From contig MCGT01000009.1 in assembly GCA_002104935.1 (NCBI GenBank), forward strand, positions 310,001 through 374,000: 64,000 bases of DNA, in the 5' to 3' direction. How positions within the stretch are numbered: position 1 is the stretch's first letter; the number at the start of each line of letters is the position of its first letter. The notes beneath the pieces were generated by a model, which ran no database searches, was not told the DNA's origin, and saw nothing but the letters and a program-made list of their open reading frames with translations. Shown here in pieces: positions 47,304 to 57,697 of this stretch. Source of the DNA: Hesseltinella vesiculosa (taxonomy: Eukaryota > Mucoromycota > Mucoromycetes > Mucorales > Cunninghamellaceae). The translations under genes were made by a program, and so were the position numbers.

Positions 47304-48639
47304 GTTGGATATAAAGGAGAGGTTGGAAAATACAAGGAATGTTACAGTAAAAAAAAAGGTACAGTTGAACGTGGACTGGTCTCTAATTTTTTTGTTGTCG
47401 GGTGAAGACGTTCAAAAGTTTAAAAAAAGGATCGTTTGTTGGTCGTGACTCGATTTCGTAGAAAAGGATTCAAAAGACGTAAAGGATCGAGATGAGATTG
47501 AAACAGCTTCAAAGTGAGGAGAAAACAAAGCGTTCAATGAGGAAGAGGAGAGAGGTCTATGAATAGTAACTGGAAGAGAAAAAAAGAAAAAGAGCAAAAA
47601 GAAAGAAAAAGCTAGGGGAAAACGATCTTTTATTTGAAAAAAAAAGGGAAAAAATGACAATCTGGGGAGTTTGAAAGAAATAAAGACGCGCTTGTGATTG
47701 GCTCATCTCGTAAAGAAAAAAAAACAAAAAAACCTCATTAGGCGGACTTCTAACTCTGGAGGAAAAATTTAGTGCAAGTTCACCACTTTGGTGCATGGCC
47801 TTGCTTCTTCTCGCTCTTTTTTTGTAACCATGCTAATCATAGTAAAACAAGCTTATCTGGTCATTTTCATTGTTTTCACCCATTCATCTAGAACAGGGTC
47901 TTGGTGGCTGAACTTGTAAAAAAAACAAGCTAAAACAGTGGAGCTGTGTTGGATTCTATTTTTGAAAACTGGCCAACTTTGGTCTGTCGATGGCGGACGA
48001 AAACAGAGTTCGTTGACATGTTCATTTATCGACAAAAGAGATGATAATAGAAAGAATGGAAGGTGGAGATTATTCACTTTTTTTTTATGACCCGCTGCTT
48101 GATGCGAGAGACAAAGAAATAGGTTTTTTTTTACTCCCCTATTTTCTTCATGATGATGTTCTCGACTTTATATATTTTCTGTACGACACTAAAAAAGGGC
48201 TATCGTGCAATGTTTTCTGGATCTCTGAAGAGTAAGGGGGGTTGGACTCCTATTTCTTTTTCTTTGCTGAATCAGCCCTATGACGATGTCTGAATCCATC
48301 CACATGCATCAAACCCATCTTGTATGCGTAGCACTTTTTAAGCAACATTCGTATTTCCTTTTTTTGCCAGACTTCAATGCTGTGCTCTAAGCGGGTAAAA
48401 AAAATCCAGAAAAACGACGGGCGTGTATCACCATGGTGTAAGATGAGCTGTTGACGTGGTATTAACATGATGTTTGATCTAGATTGTTCATAGCTATTTT
48501 TATAATTGACTTTTTGAACAGGGCTGTGGCTAGTGTTTATTATTAAGAGAGTGATGGTTAATAGGAACCGTGTTTGTACGATATTACGTGTTGCACAATG
48601 GTCATATAATAAAACAATTCTAGACCGTCCCTCGTTTTT
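47304..48639. other. Intergenic region without supported genes
   Basis: About 1.3 kb. The first 400 bp upstream of the protease homologue are purine-rich on the plus strand (pyrimidine-rich leader on the coding strand). Further right I see only short frames and homopolymers. Confidence 0.35.
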
Positions 48640-50401
48640 TCAGGCAAACTTTCGTCTGCAAATGTCACTTCCATGCTCCAGGTATTCATTTCTGGTCACA
48701 AATCTTTGCTGTAACTCTGACTTGCTCATGCGCTGCATCATACGTTGTCCACCCATCCAACCAGCCACTGTCGCGCTATTTTTTTTTTAAATAATAATAA
48801 TAATGAGTCAACGGACATCGCTGTTTCAGACACGTTCCACTCACTCAGCCGGCGTAGCGATACGTATATCAAAACAAGTCGGCACCAATTGCCGCAGGTC
48901 TTGTTCTCTAAAAATAAATGATCTAGTCAGGGCACCCAACAAAAAAGATGTGTCAGACACTTACATTCGATCCTTGTACCCAGGCATATTGGCATTGCCA
49001 CCCACCAGCAGAATGTTTGCATACATCAAGCCGTGATATTCTATAAACAAAACATGATAAGCCCACGCTTCTTTTTTTTTTGGGGGGGGGGAGAGACCCA
49101 TACCAGGATCGCAGGCTTGGACACTCTGCACAATTGTTTCGGATATTCCGGCTTGCTCCATACCGATATCAGAAGGATGCATTAAAATTTCGGGTATCAT
49201 AAAACGCTCATTGTTCATCACCAACACTTGTTGATCAGGCTGCAATGGCTCGTTTTGTCGTATGTGGCCTCGGGTCGTATTGGTAAAGTCAGGCAGCACA
49301 TACTCTTGAAGGATCGGATTACCATCGGGCGGAAGCCTAGAGAGACAGAAAGGCGTCATTTCGGTGATCCTTCCTGTGTCACCGCTTTTACCTGCTTGTA
49401 GCCAAATCCACCAATGCGTCTTGCGATACAAAACAACAGGTTTCCTTGACATTGTTGATAATGTAGGTTTCTTCCATCATATCATAATGCCGAAAGGATA
49501 CAGTTTCCTTGAGCTGGTTCGTCAGCAATTTGCCTCCCACATTGACACGTCGGATGCCCTTGGCGATCGGCCGTTGGTGTGCAAACGGTGCGATATGCGT
49601 AAACGAGTAGCCAGAATCCACAACCACACACGCATCCGGTAGCCTATCCGATTCATCCTTGAACAACGCTGACCATTCATTAAACACGCAAAGCTGAGGT
49701 GCTGATCACGTTGGTAGAAAAAAAAAGAGGTCACGACCATCATCTCTTGGTGCTTAGCTCCTCCTTCTACCTGTCGTTCGATAGCATGCCTGGAAACCGT
49801 ATTCTTCAAACAAAATCTGATCATAGGCTTCTTGGATGGCAGGCAGGTTGAAGAAAGGCTCGGTCACGACCAGCTGAGTATCGCTTGGGTCTGCCTGTAT
49901 GAATGAATGAGCCAAGACTGCCATCAAAATGGCCTTGAGCTTGCAATTACCTTGACGACATGATTAAATACTCGGTCCCAGATCGTCCTTTCTGCTCCCC
50001 AATTGGTCAAATAGCCCTATTTTGTTGAAGCAAAACCAGGGTCAGTTCGTGTGTCATTTTGCAAAGAGTTCGTGTGTCATTTTGCAAAGAGAAGGCGTGT
50101 TTGCTGCGTGTCGATCATCCACCCTACCTTTTCAAATGGCAGGCGATAGTACAGCGAGGAGAAATCGGTGCATTGATCCAGCTGATCGGCAATAAAATAA
50201 CGTCGATCTGTGCGGCCACGTACAATCACATTGGGCACAATCCTACAAAGAAAAAACGTGAGCCACCGCCATCGGAAAGCGCCCCCAAGCAAACAAGAAT
50301 AGCACAGGTCCGAATCAGGTAGCTTACTTTGGTGCCCGTAGTTGAATGTGGCCCACTTTGATCGTGTTTGCCCCATTGTCAACAAGCAGCGTTTTGGTCA
50401 T
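48640..50401 (-). CDS. ARP6: Actin-related protein 6 (SWR1 complex)
   Basis: Nuclear actin-related protein that in yeast belongs to SWR1, which deposits H2A.Z. It begins TKTLLVDNGANTIKVG (actin phosphate-1 region), then KIVPNVIVRGRTDRRYFIAD and QLDQCTDFSSLYYRLPFEKG, the Arp6-specific blocks. TEPFFNLPAIQEAYDQILFE, VVVDSGYSFTHIAPF and ILLVGGNANMPGY follow. Seven or more introns. The last intron has a gtgagt donor overlapping an apparent TGA (48841-48843). Splicing to the acceptor before the C-terminal exon restores WMGGQRMM and VTRNEYLEHGSDICRRKFA, matching the conserved Arp6 end, so the true stop is 48640-48642. Start codons of ARP6 and the next gene are about 90 bp apart. Confidence 0.93.
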
Positions 50402-50491
50402 TTGGGCAAAAAAAAACTGGAAAAAAAAACTGGAGCAAATAGAAAAAGGGGCGCTCTTTTGTCTACGTTTTTCTTCCTTGTTTCAGAGCCA
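50402..50491. promoter_or_regulatory. Compact bidirectional promoter, ARP6/small membrane gene
   Basis: Only about 90 bp separates the two divergent ATG codons. The stretch is A-rich towards ARP6 and T/C-rich towards the plus-strand gene, with no clear TATA box, so transcription start sites must be very close to or inside the genes. Confidence 0.5.
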
Positions 50492-50927
50492 ATGACGGAC
50501 ACGCACCCATTACTGTCGGATCCAACTAGTCTTCATCCACTAGAGCAACCATTGCCACCGGTCTATGGGCACGATGGTCCTTGGAAATACTACGCCGTAT
50601 GGGCGTGGCGTTTGGTGATCTTCTCCCTCACCGGCAGCACAAGTCTCCGAGCTTGTTTATGGTGCTTGTCGTTCTTCTCATGCAAGTGTCATGCCCATGT
50701 ATTACATTGGATAGCCAGGTCTCACCTTTTTCTTCATAGTGTCCTTGGGCTGGACCATTTTCTGGGCGACCGTGCTGGAGCTGCTGGGGGCGTATCCGCT
50801 GACGGCACTTCTCCTTGGTACTCTACTCGGTCAACGCCGCTTCTTTGGTCGGCTGGTCTATCGAGGCTGGGGTCGCTGGCTTCCAAGTTGTCTCCAGCAC
50901 GCTTGGCTCCAATCGAAATGGGTCTAG
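50492..50927 (+). CDS. Small membrane protein, about 117 residues
   Basis: Model of three exons (50492-50596, 50638-50698, 50740-50927) in phase, 354 nt, with two very short introns of 41 nt. The N-terminus is polar (TDTHPLLSDPTSLHPLEQ). Two hydrophobic helices follow: SLFMVLVVLLM and WTIFWATVLELLGAYPLTAL, the second continuing into LLLGTLLGQRRFFGRLVYRG. The C-terminus is Trp/Arg-rich. Without splicing the hydrophobic parts fall in different frames, which is why I prefer the spliced model, but the first intron is uncertain. No family recognised. A small ER or vacuolar membrane protein is possible. Confidence 0.45.
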
Positions 50928-53016
50928 CCTACTCTCCCCTTCACTTTCCTTTCAAGAAACCATTCCTTTACCCACGCCGTAGAGTTCGGTCCTGCCCCTC
51001 CCTCTCGCTGTTAAAACAGTCGTGGCACTGTTGTCTAACCCTTGCGTAGGCCACGATCCATGTCCTCCAGCTTTCACTCACCCTTTCCCACTCTCACTTG
51101 ACTGGCTTTGTTCTATACCAATACCATTAAAACTCACCGCTCGTCTCATGGCAGGCTTTTTTTTGTGAATATGCAAATGCGGTTTTTTCTTTTGCTGTCA
51201 ATCAGCACGAAACCGGCAGCCAATTTTGAGCCAATCAGAAGTGTCGGTTGTTTTTTTCATGTCATGTCGATCCTGAAAAAAAAAGGAAAACCATGCAGGG
51301 CACGTTTGAAGTATTCGATGGATGAGAGATTTGGCCGTTGGAAAGATACGCATGAGCCGAAACGATACCGAAAAAATCAAATCAATCGGCCAAGGTTGTC
51401 CAGCCAATTTGTTTAGGATTGCATTTTGAAATGTCTAAATCCCAAGGTAAAAAGCTTTCACTTTTGCCAGGGAACCCCCAGACGATCTGGCACAAGACCA
51501 TGGAAAAAACCGACCTTCCCCAATGGGTCTCAAATTTGGCACGCAAGTAGCATAGGAGGATGTAGAATGCTGGTTGGAATCTCACGTCGGTCCAATGACA
51601 ACCCAATGGGTTATCAGTTGTCTTGATGAGCAGCGGGCTGGGACTGAAGAAATTCGGCGTAACCTGAGGAGTCACTGATATTATTTTTTCTTTTTTGTGA
51701 ATTCACCGAGTGCTATAAACTCTGCTTTGAAGCAGCCACCAGATGCGAGGTATCCTTCAAGAAGCTTTTCAAGCCCTTGGCTAGCGAAGCTACTCTTTTT
51801 TTTTTTTTTTTTGAAATGCCAGCACAGCGGGTTCCCAGGCGACTATACAAAAAAATATCGATGTACTGTACAGTACAGTGTTAAATGCTGTCGCATTCTA
51901 AAAGTCGCATGTCTTTCTGCTTTTGGAATCTCATCAGTGATGTTAATATTTCTAGCCAATCAAAATATTACATGGCCAACACTGAAAAAAAGTGGAGTAC
52001 GATCAGAGGGCGTTTTTTTCCTATTCGTGCTCCCAAGATAGTTCTTGGATCACAATGTTTGAATCATTAGTGGTTTTAACCAAGACCATTAGTTCGCATG
52101 GGTAAATAGCGTGTTGAGTGGTGATGATACTAATAAAAATAGATCGATTGGTAGAGATCTCCTAGCTAATATTTAGCAGGTTAGTTTTGATGTCTCAAAA
52201 CTTCAGCTAAAAAAATGCCATTTTTTCAGATGACTCCCAGGCGATCTGATCAAATATCAACTTCAAATTCGTCAAAAATCGATTCACATCAAATTTTGCA
52301 CATGGAGGGGTAATAATGGTACACACCTCTCAGGCATGGAAGTGATGGGCTAGGGATTGTCGACATGCAATGTAAGCATAAATTATAAAAAATCTCAGGC
52401 ATATCGAAAGCTCAGACCTACTGCTTTATGAGTTTGTGTTCCCTGCAACGAATCGCAACGATTATTGCCCAAACACAGGGTATATAAGCTTTAAATAGTA
52501 AAAGAAAATGCTCTTAGGTCAATTTGCTAATATTCAACGAATCAAAAATAGACTAAAATGGAAGGGAAGAATGGGAGACGCATTTGCAGAAATGGAAAAA
52601 AAAAAGGCAAACGCTGCACAGCACATCTGAGTGATCGGATCGATGTGACATTTTGCAGGAGTGCGCAAACATGTGAATGATATTGATACTGAAAAAATCA
52701 GGTTGATTGGGCGGGTCGCCCAGCCAGCTATTGATCACTTCCGTTTTGACACTTCCAATTTCCCACCGCTGCTTAACATACTCTTACATATCACTCTCCC
52801 ATAGGCACAGCAGGTTTTCTCTTGTATTACACCGTAGTGTGCAGTAAGCAGTTGGTCGTTATCTCAAGAGCAAAAAAGCATTTCGTGTTTGTGTTTGCCA
52901 TAGCGGACTGAAAAGTTGCAACCGATAGAAGAAAAAAAAATTCAGAGCATTCTGCAGGAATCGCTGGGTATTTTGAGGGTCAAAAAACCTGCAAAATTTG
53001 CAGGTCAGAACCCGCT
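50928..53016. repeat. Repeat-rich gene-free region with inverted copies of the dispersed family
   Basis: No gene is supported. At 51,361-51,411 and 52,684-52,731 the sequence ACTGAAAAAATCA-like, then CCAATCG/GGTTGTCCAGCC, repeats on the minus strand the block seen at 9885. CATCAAATTTTGCACA near 52,285 and ACATTTTGCAG near 52,647 are its second half. Near 51,480 and 52,230 a shared AGACGATCTGG/AGGCGATCTGA element marks further pieces. Together these are several old, diverged fragments of one family in minus orientation. Confidence 0.6.
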
Positions 53017-53037
53017 GATTTTTTCCACTGTGAACTG

Positions 53038-53954
53038 TTACCTTTTCAGCTGTGTTTTGGTAACGTCAAAAAACCACATGACCCAGCTTTCTCATGTTAC
53101 CTTTTCAGCTGTGTTTTGGTAACGTCAAAAAACCACATGACCCAGCTTTCTCATGCTACCTTTTCAGCTGTGTTTTGGTAACGTCAAAAAACCACATGAC
53201 CCAACTTTCTCATGTTACCTTTTCAGCTGTGTTTTGGTAACGTCAAAAAACCACATGACCCAGCTTTCTCATGTTACCTTTTCAGCTGTGTTTTGGTAAC
53301 GTCAAAAATCTACATGACCCAGCTTTCTCATGTTACCTTTTCAGCTGTGTTTTGGTAACGTCAAAAAACCACATGACCCAGCTTTCTCATGTTACCTTTT
53401 CAGCTGTGTTTTGGTAACGTCAAAAAACCACATGACCCAACTTTCTCGTGTTATCATTGCAGCTGTGTTTTGGTAACGTCAAAAAACCACATGACCCAGC
53501 TTTCTCATGTTACCTTTTCAGCTGTGTTTTGGTAACGTCAAAAAACCACATGACCCAGCTTTCTCATGTTACCTTTTCAGCTGTGTTTTGGTAACGTCAA
53601 AAATCTACATGACCCAGCTTTCTCATGTTACCTTTTCAGCTGTGTTTTGGTAACGTCAAAAAACCACATGACCCAACTTTCTCGTGTTATCATTGCAGCT
53701 GTGTTTTGGTAACGTCAAAAAACCACATGACCCAGCTTTCTCATGTTACCTTTTCAGCTGTGTTTTGGTAACGTCAAAAAACCACATGACCCAGCTTTCT
53801 CATGTTACCTTTTCAGCTGTGTTTTGGTAACGTCAAAAAACCACATGACCCAACTTTCTCGTGTTATCATTGCAGCTGTGTTTTGGTAACGTCAAAAATC
53901 TACATGACCCAGCTTTCTCGTGTTATCATTTCAGCTGTGTTTTGGTAACGTCAA
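53038..53954 (+). repeat. 59-bp tandem repeat array, about 15.5 copies
   Basis: The period is exactly 59 bp. Each unit contains GTTACC TTTTCAGCTGTGTTTT GGTAAC, a 6-bp inverted repeat around a 16-nt centre that includes CAGCTG, followed by a conserved CACATGACCCAGCTTTCTC. Variant units recur in an ordered way: CTACATG replaces CCACATG in units 5, 10 and 15, and a GTTATCATTGCAG junction follows units 7, 11 and 14. This points to block duplication within the array. It is too long-period and lacks unique spacers, so it is not CRISPR-like. Confidence 0.95.
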
Positions 53955-54002
53955 CCAAACCTACTACGTGTCGGCGACCGAAATCAGGCCATCCTGTAAG
54001 AC

Positions 54003-54347
54003 ATGCGCCGCGCTGCTGTTGCCTCTATGCTCGACAAGCTGCTGCTTGATTTGCAAACAGTCTCCAACATGGCCCACGAAAGCACACAAGTAGCGCCCAG
54101 AGCTGGAAGTCGCAGTAAAGATGGAGCGAACCAAGGCGAGAGCAGCAACGATGAAGCCATGCAGGTTGCAGAGGTGTTCTCTCCGCGCCCAATCAGAGAA
54201 AAAAAAAACTATCGCACCACCGACCCATCTCCTCCAGAATCCATAAGCACGGTCACCCAGGCTCCCAATTCAAACGATGCTAACAACAACGCCTCCAACG
54301 AAATCAGCTATTCACATAGCCTCAATCAAATTATAATAAACACATAG
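54003..54347 (+). CDS. Short hypothetical reading frame inside the candidate element
   Basis: An ATG-initiated frame of 114 codons directly after the tandem array. The first 20 residues (RRAAVASMLDKLLLDLQTVS) could form an amphipathic helix. The rest is hydrophilic, Ser/Asn/Glu-rich and low in complexity, without a domain. No splice sites or promoter stand out. It may be chance or a degenerate accessory gene of the element. Confidence 0.25.
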   Translation: MRRAAVASMLDKLLLDLQTVSNMAHESTQVAPRAGSRSKDGANQGESSNDEAMQVAEVFSPRPIREKKNYRTTDPSPPESISTVTQAPNSNDANNNASNEISYSHSLNQIIINT

Positions 54348-55392
54348 CTGTTTTTCTCGGCTAGCAGAAGACGTAAGAGCATGGGTATAAATGGATTGGT
54401 TTAGTTGGTGTTGAGCTGGAGTGAGAGTGGCCACATTCTTACTTAAAAACGCACCCCAGGCTGCGCCAGCGGTGCTTATCTTTCATCACTGATTTTTCTT
54501 CTGCCTCCAAAAATTCATCTGCAAGCACCCTACCAACCACAGCATCATCCTGGCTGCTGGCTCCTATTTTTTTTTTTTTTTGGATATGCTTAGAGTGTGG
54601 CGTGATGACGATAAATTCCAGCTTGATCTGTGGTACTGAAAATAAACACGTTTTAAATTAGTCTGGTTGGTGCCAAACACCTATGGGTCAATGAAGCTGT
54701 TCGAAAGCAGAAACCTAGCATTCCATTTCCAACGCATGTCAGCCTTGGAAAAACTGGCCCCGCTTTTTGCATGACCTAAAAACATGAGCACTTCCAACGC
54801 CCTCGATGTTTTACTACTTGGACCACCGCACCAAAGGTTGCCGTTACCTTCAAGACGGTTTCCCTGAAAAAAATAAAATAAAACATGCTGCTTGCGTCCG
54901 TTGACATCAAAGCGACGGCCAAAATCTCGTCCAGCTTGGAATCAGAGATATTCAAACAGAGTGCATCGGTACATGTGTCAGTGCTTCCAACTTGCAGGTA
55001 AAATATGATTTGTGCAGGAAAGAATATGCAGTGATGATTAAAATCTTCAGCGTTTTTTCCTATGTTAATAATTAACTGAAGGTATATGATGTTCGCAATT
55101 AACGATGCGAAGTCTATCTGAGTTCACGACATGTTTTAGCAGCCATGACATCCTGCCACAGAGATCAACTGAATGCAGGATCGGAGACATCGAACGTCCC
55201 AGCAATCGCCAGCAAATCTGATTTTTTTTCTCAGAAACTTGATGAGTTCTTTATTTTTGATTTGATCAAATGGGTATTGCCTTCTTTTAGCTTTGGAATT
55301 TAGAATGAATAGAGGGGAGAGGAGGAATGAAAAAAAAAGTAAAGGGATTAATGGGCTAGATGTGGTACTAGAAAAAATGGGGGACGAACAAA
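54348..55392. other. Non-coding interior of the candidate element
   Basis: About 1 kb with no supported gene; T- and A-runs (54,570-54,581, 54,866-54,885) and short unrelated frames only. Confidence 0.35.
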
Positions 55393-56651
55393 TTAAGATT
55401 TGCTGCGGTAATAAGCAGCTTTGAGACTGGACGGGCTCCTATACGATGCGAAAAGACCAATTCGCTTACCAATGTTGAAGCACTTTTTCCAATCGATTTT
55501 GTTATACTGATTTTTGAATTCATCGATGAATATCCAATTTTTGTTCACGGGTTCGATGACTGGCAAAACATCAATGTGTTGCGATATGGTACTTGACGAG
55601 GGTGATGATGCTGATGCGGGTGGCGGTGTCGGTGCAGATGGCGATGTTGGTGCGGATGTGGATGACGATGAAGATGAAGCTGCTGGCGCTGATGACGATG
55701 AAGTTTTGTTCAGGTTGTGGCGCTTGCAAATTTCATTCAAGTAAAGGATTCCATCGTCCAAATGTTGTGCCGTTCTTTTTAAGCTACCAGCATCCTTGAC
55801 GTCGTCCAGTAATGATGATTTTGCCTTTCGAAACTGATGCTCCATCTGGGCGCACACACGTTCCAAAATAATCAACATTTCTTCGTGATTTTGGATGTCG
55901 TTACCAAAGATCTTTTTTGCTACACTGTATAAAAGGTTCAATGTCGGGTCATCACGTCGTTCCAAGGATATAAGCGAGGTTTTTTGTTCGACAAAAAAGT
56001 GGCAGATAGCAACTAAAGGATCCAGAGGATGGGTGTGTAAATGCGGCCGGATAGTACCTACATTGAGCAAATAGACTGCTTTGGCCCAGCCAGCACAAGG
56101 CAACTCCAACACAAAGGGGAATTTCTCACTTGGAGATGCCATGTCCAATATATCTGCTGTCGTGCTATGAATACCAAATACAATGACAATTGGTAGTACA
56201 GGTAAAGTTTTGTCGATTTCCAAGCAATATCCATTGAGACGTCGATAAAAGGCAAGTGAAACGGTGTGTTGGATTTCAATCAAGAACGGAGGTAGATGAT
56301 TGTCACTGCGATTTCTTGGAGTGTATACGACATCAGATCTAGTCATATTCAACCATTCCGTGGGTCTTGTAACATATAAATCTTGGGTATTTTCATCTAC
56401 AGCATCAAAATATATCGTTACAAAAGGAAGGTTACAACGGAAACATTTACCCATAAACTTGCCCACAACGATATCAATAACTCTGGGTTCAGACAAAATC
56501 AATTTACTCATAAGATCTCGACCAGGTTTGTGTTTGTCAGGTAATTCAAAAAGGAGAAGCTCTGTTGGGAAAGCAATAAATAAAAACGTCAATTACAAAA
56601 GAAAAAAAAAAGACATCTTATTTTAAAAAATTTACGGTTGTTCCCAGTCAT
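55393..56651 (-). CDS. PD-(D/E)XK/Rpn-like protein
   Basis: Two exons: 56636-56651 (16 nt) and 55393-56561 joined by a GT-AG intron give 394 residues starting TGNNQLLLFELPDKHKPGRD. The intronless reading, starting inside the intron, is less likely. Core motif: SDVVYTPRNRSDNHLPPFLIEIQ, an Asp then, about 18 residues on, E-x-Q, followed by a helix (SLAFYRRLNGYCLEI) and a strand (LPVLPIVIVFGIHS). This D...ExQ-helix layout is that of Rpn-type putative transposase/nuclease proteins of the PD-(D/E)XK superfamily. The C-terminal third has a Ser/Pro/Ala low-complexity linker and an aromatic/basic end (NKNWIFIDEF, IDWKKCFNIG). It lies inside the inverted-repeat-bounded segment. Nuclease activity is inferred, not shown. 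Confidence 0.65.
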
Positions 56652-57697
56652 GTCAGCGGATTACAGGCCACGTTACTCTTTAGTATGCTTTGATGGTAAC
56701 AGTCGAAAAAGAAAAAATCGCTACGATACCATTTCAGCCGTGTTTTGGTAAAGACAAAAACCACATGACCCAGCTTTCTCATGTTACCATTTTAGCGGTG
56801 TTTAGGTAACTTCAAAAAAACGCATGACCCAGTTTTCTCACACAGTGGAAAAAATCGGCAAATACTGTAACCCGATGGCCAAGCTTGTAACCGATTTTCA
56901 TAGGCTGAGAGTAACGGTCTTGGGTGCAAGCACAGGCTAGAGACTATCGTTCGCTGCACTGCCACCCCAGCGGGACACCGCCAAAAGTCTGCTGCTTACA
57001 TCAATCCGTGCAGGTGTTAAGGCTACGTGATCAATGGGCATGGTGGTGATGCCCAGCACCTCCAGGACAGGATGCTTCGTGTTCAAACCGAGGATTTGAC
57101 AAAAAGAAGGAAAAGAAACTCGCATGTTTGAGAATGGCCAGAGCGTTGGGCGCTTCCTTTTTTGTGTTTTCTCCTGAGGCGATTCGAAGCAGGTGGTTTT
57201 CTTGGGCTTCACCGAGAGGAATGGTGCCAGCATGGCTGGTTTGTCATAGCTGAGAAACCATGCTAGAGAGCATCCCGTTTTAGTTATTTCAGCTGCCGAC
57301 CAGGCCCCTCATCATGCAGCAGCCATCTTCAAAACTGCTGAATCTCAATGATTGGCACAAATTAACATTTTGAACTCAATGTCATGCGACAATTTCATCA
57401 AACAAAAGGGTTTCTTGACTCGTTTTTAGATGGCTTCCTGTGAAGCCGTTGGCATACAAAGCGACTGGTTCTTTCAGGTGAAGATACCCATGTAATCCTT
57501 CCTCAAAATCGACCTTTTTGCCAAGGACGCATTGCACAAAAGGCTGCATGATCTTGTCACACAAGAGATATGCAAGCCGACGAAAATCGGAACGCTGAGC
57601 CCGACCAAGGTTTCACCAAAACTGAGGGCCCACTGTTGTCTTCTGTTGAAACAAGTTTTCCTTTTTTTCATCTTTTTTCCAAACAATCCTACCCTCC
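56652..57697. other. Element edge and intergenic region
   Basis: This contains two decayed 59-bp-type units (56,733-56,840) and the right inverted repeat. Beyond 56,860 a minus-strand frame (about 56,940-57,230) reads HPVLEVLGITTMPIDHVALT without a recognisable family or splice context. I do not call it a gene. The last 100 bp are T-rich, the probable leader of the DUF1838 gene. Confidence 0.4.

Larger units (their letters stand above)
53017..56856. mobile_element. Candidate mobile element bounded by 16-bp inverted repeats
   Basis: GATTTTTTCCACTGTG at 53,017-53,032 is repeated perfectly in inverse orientation at 56,841-56,856. Directly inside the left copy is the 59-bp tandem array; directly inside the right copy are two decayed units of the same array (56,733-56,840). 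Between them lie a short open frame (54,003) and a spliced PD-(D/E)XK-like gene on the minus strand. The arrangement resembles subterminal repeats and a cargo or mobility gene of a DNA transposon about 3.8 kb long. No target-site duplication was identified, and no classical DDE transposase is visible. The alternative is that CAGTGGAAAAAATC marks ends of two separate neighbouring elements. Confidence 0.45.

Noticed and set aside
53038..53954. Tandem array considered as a CRISPR array
   Set aside because: Units abut without unique spacers, the period is a constant 59 bp, and the genome is eukaryotic; it is a satellite-type repeat.
56937..57233. Minus-strand frame with HPVLEVLGITTMPIDHVALT as a gene
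   Set aside because: It has no convincing ATG context, splice sites or family; it may be a decayed transposon fragment but the evidence is too thin.
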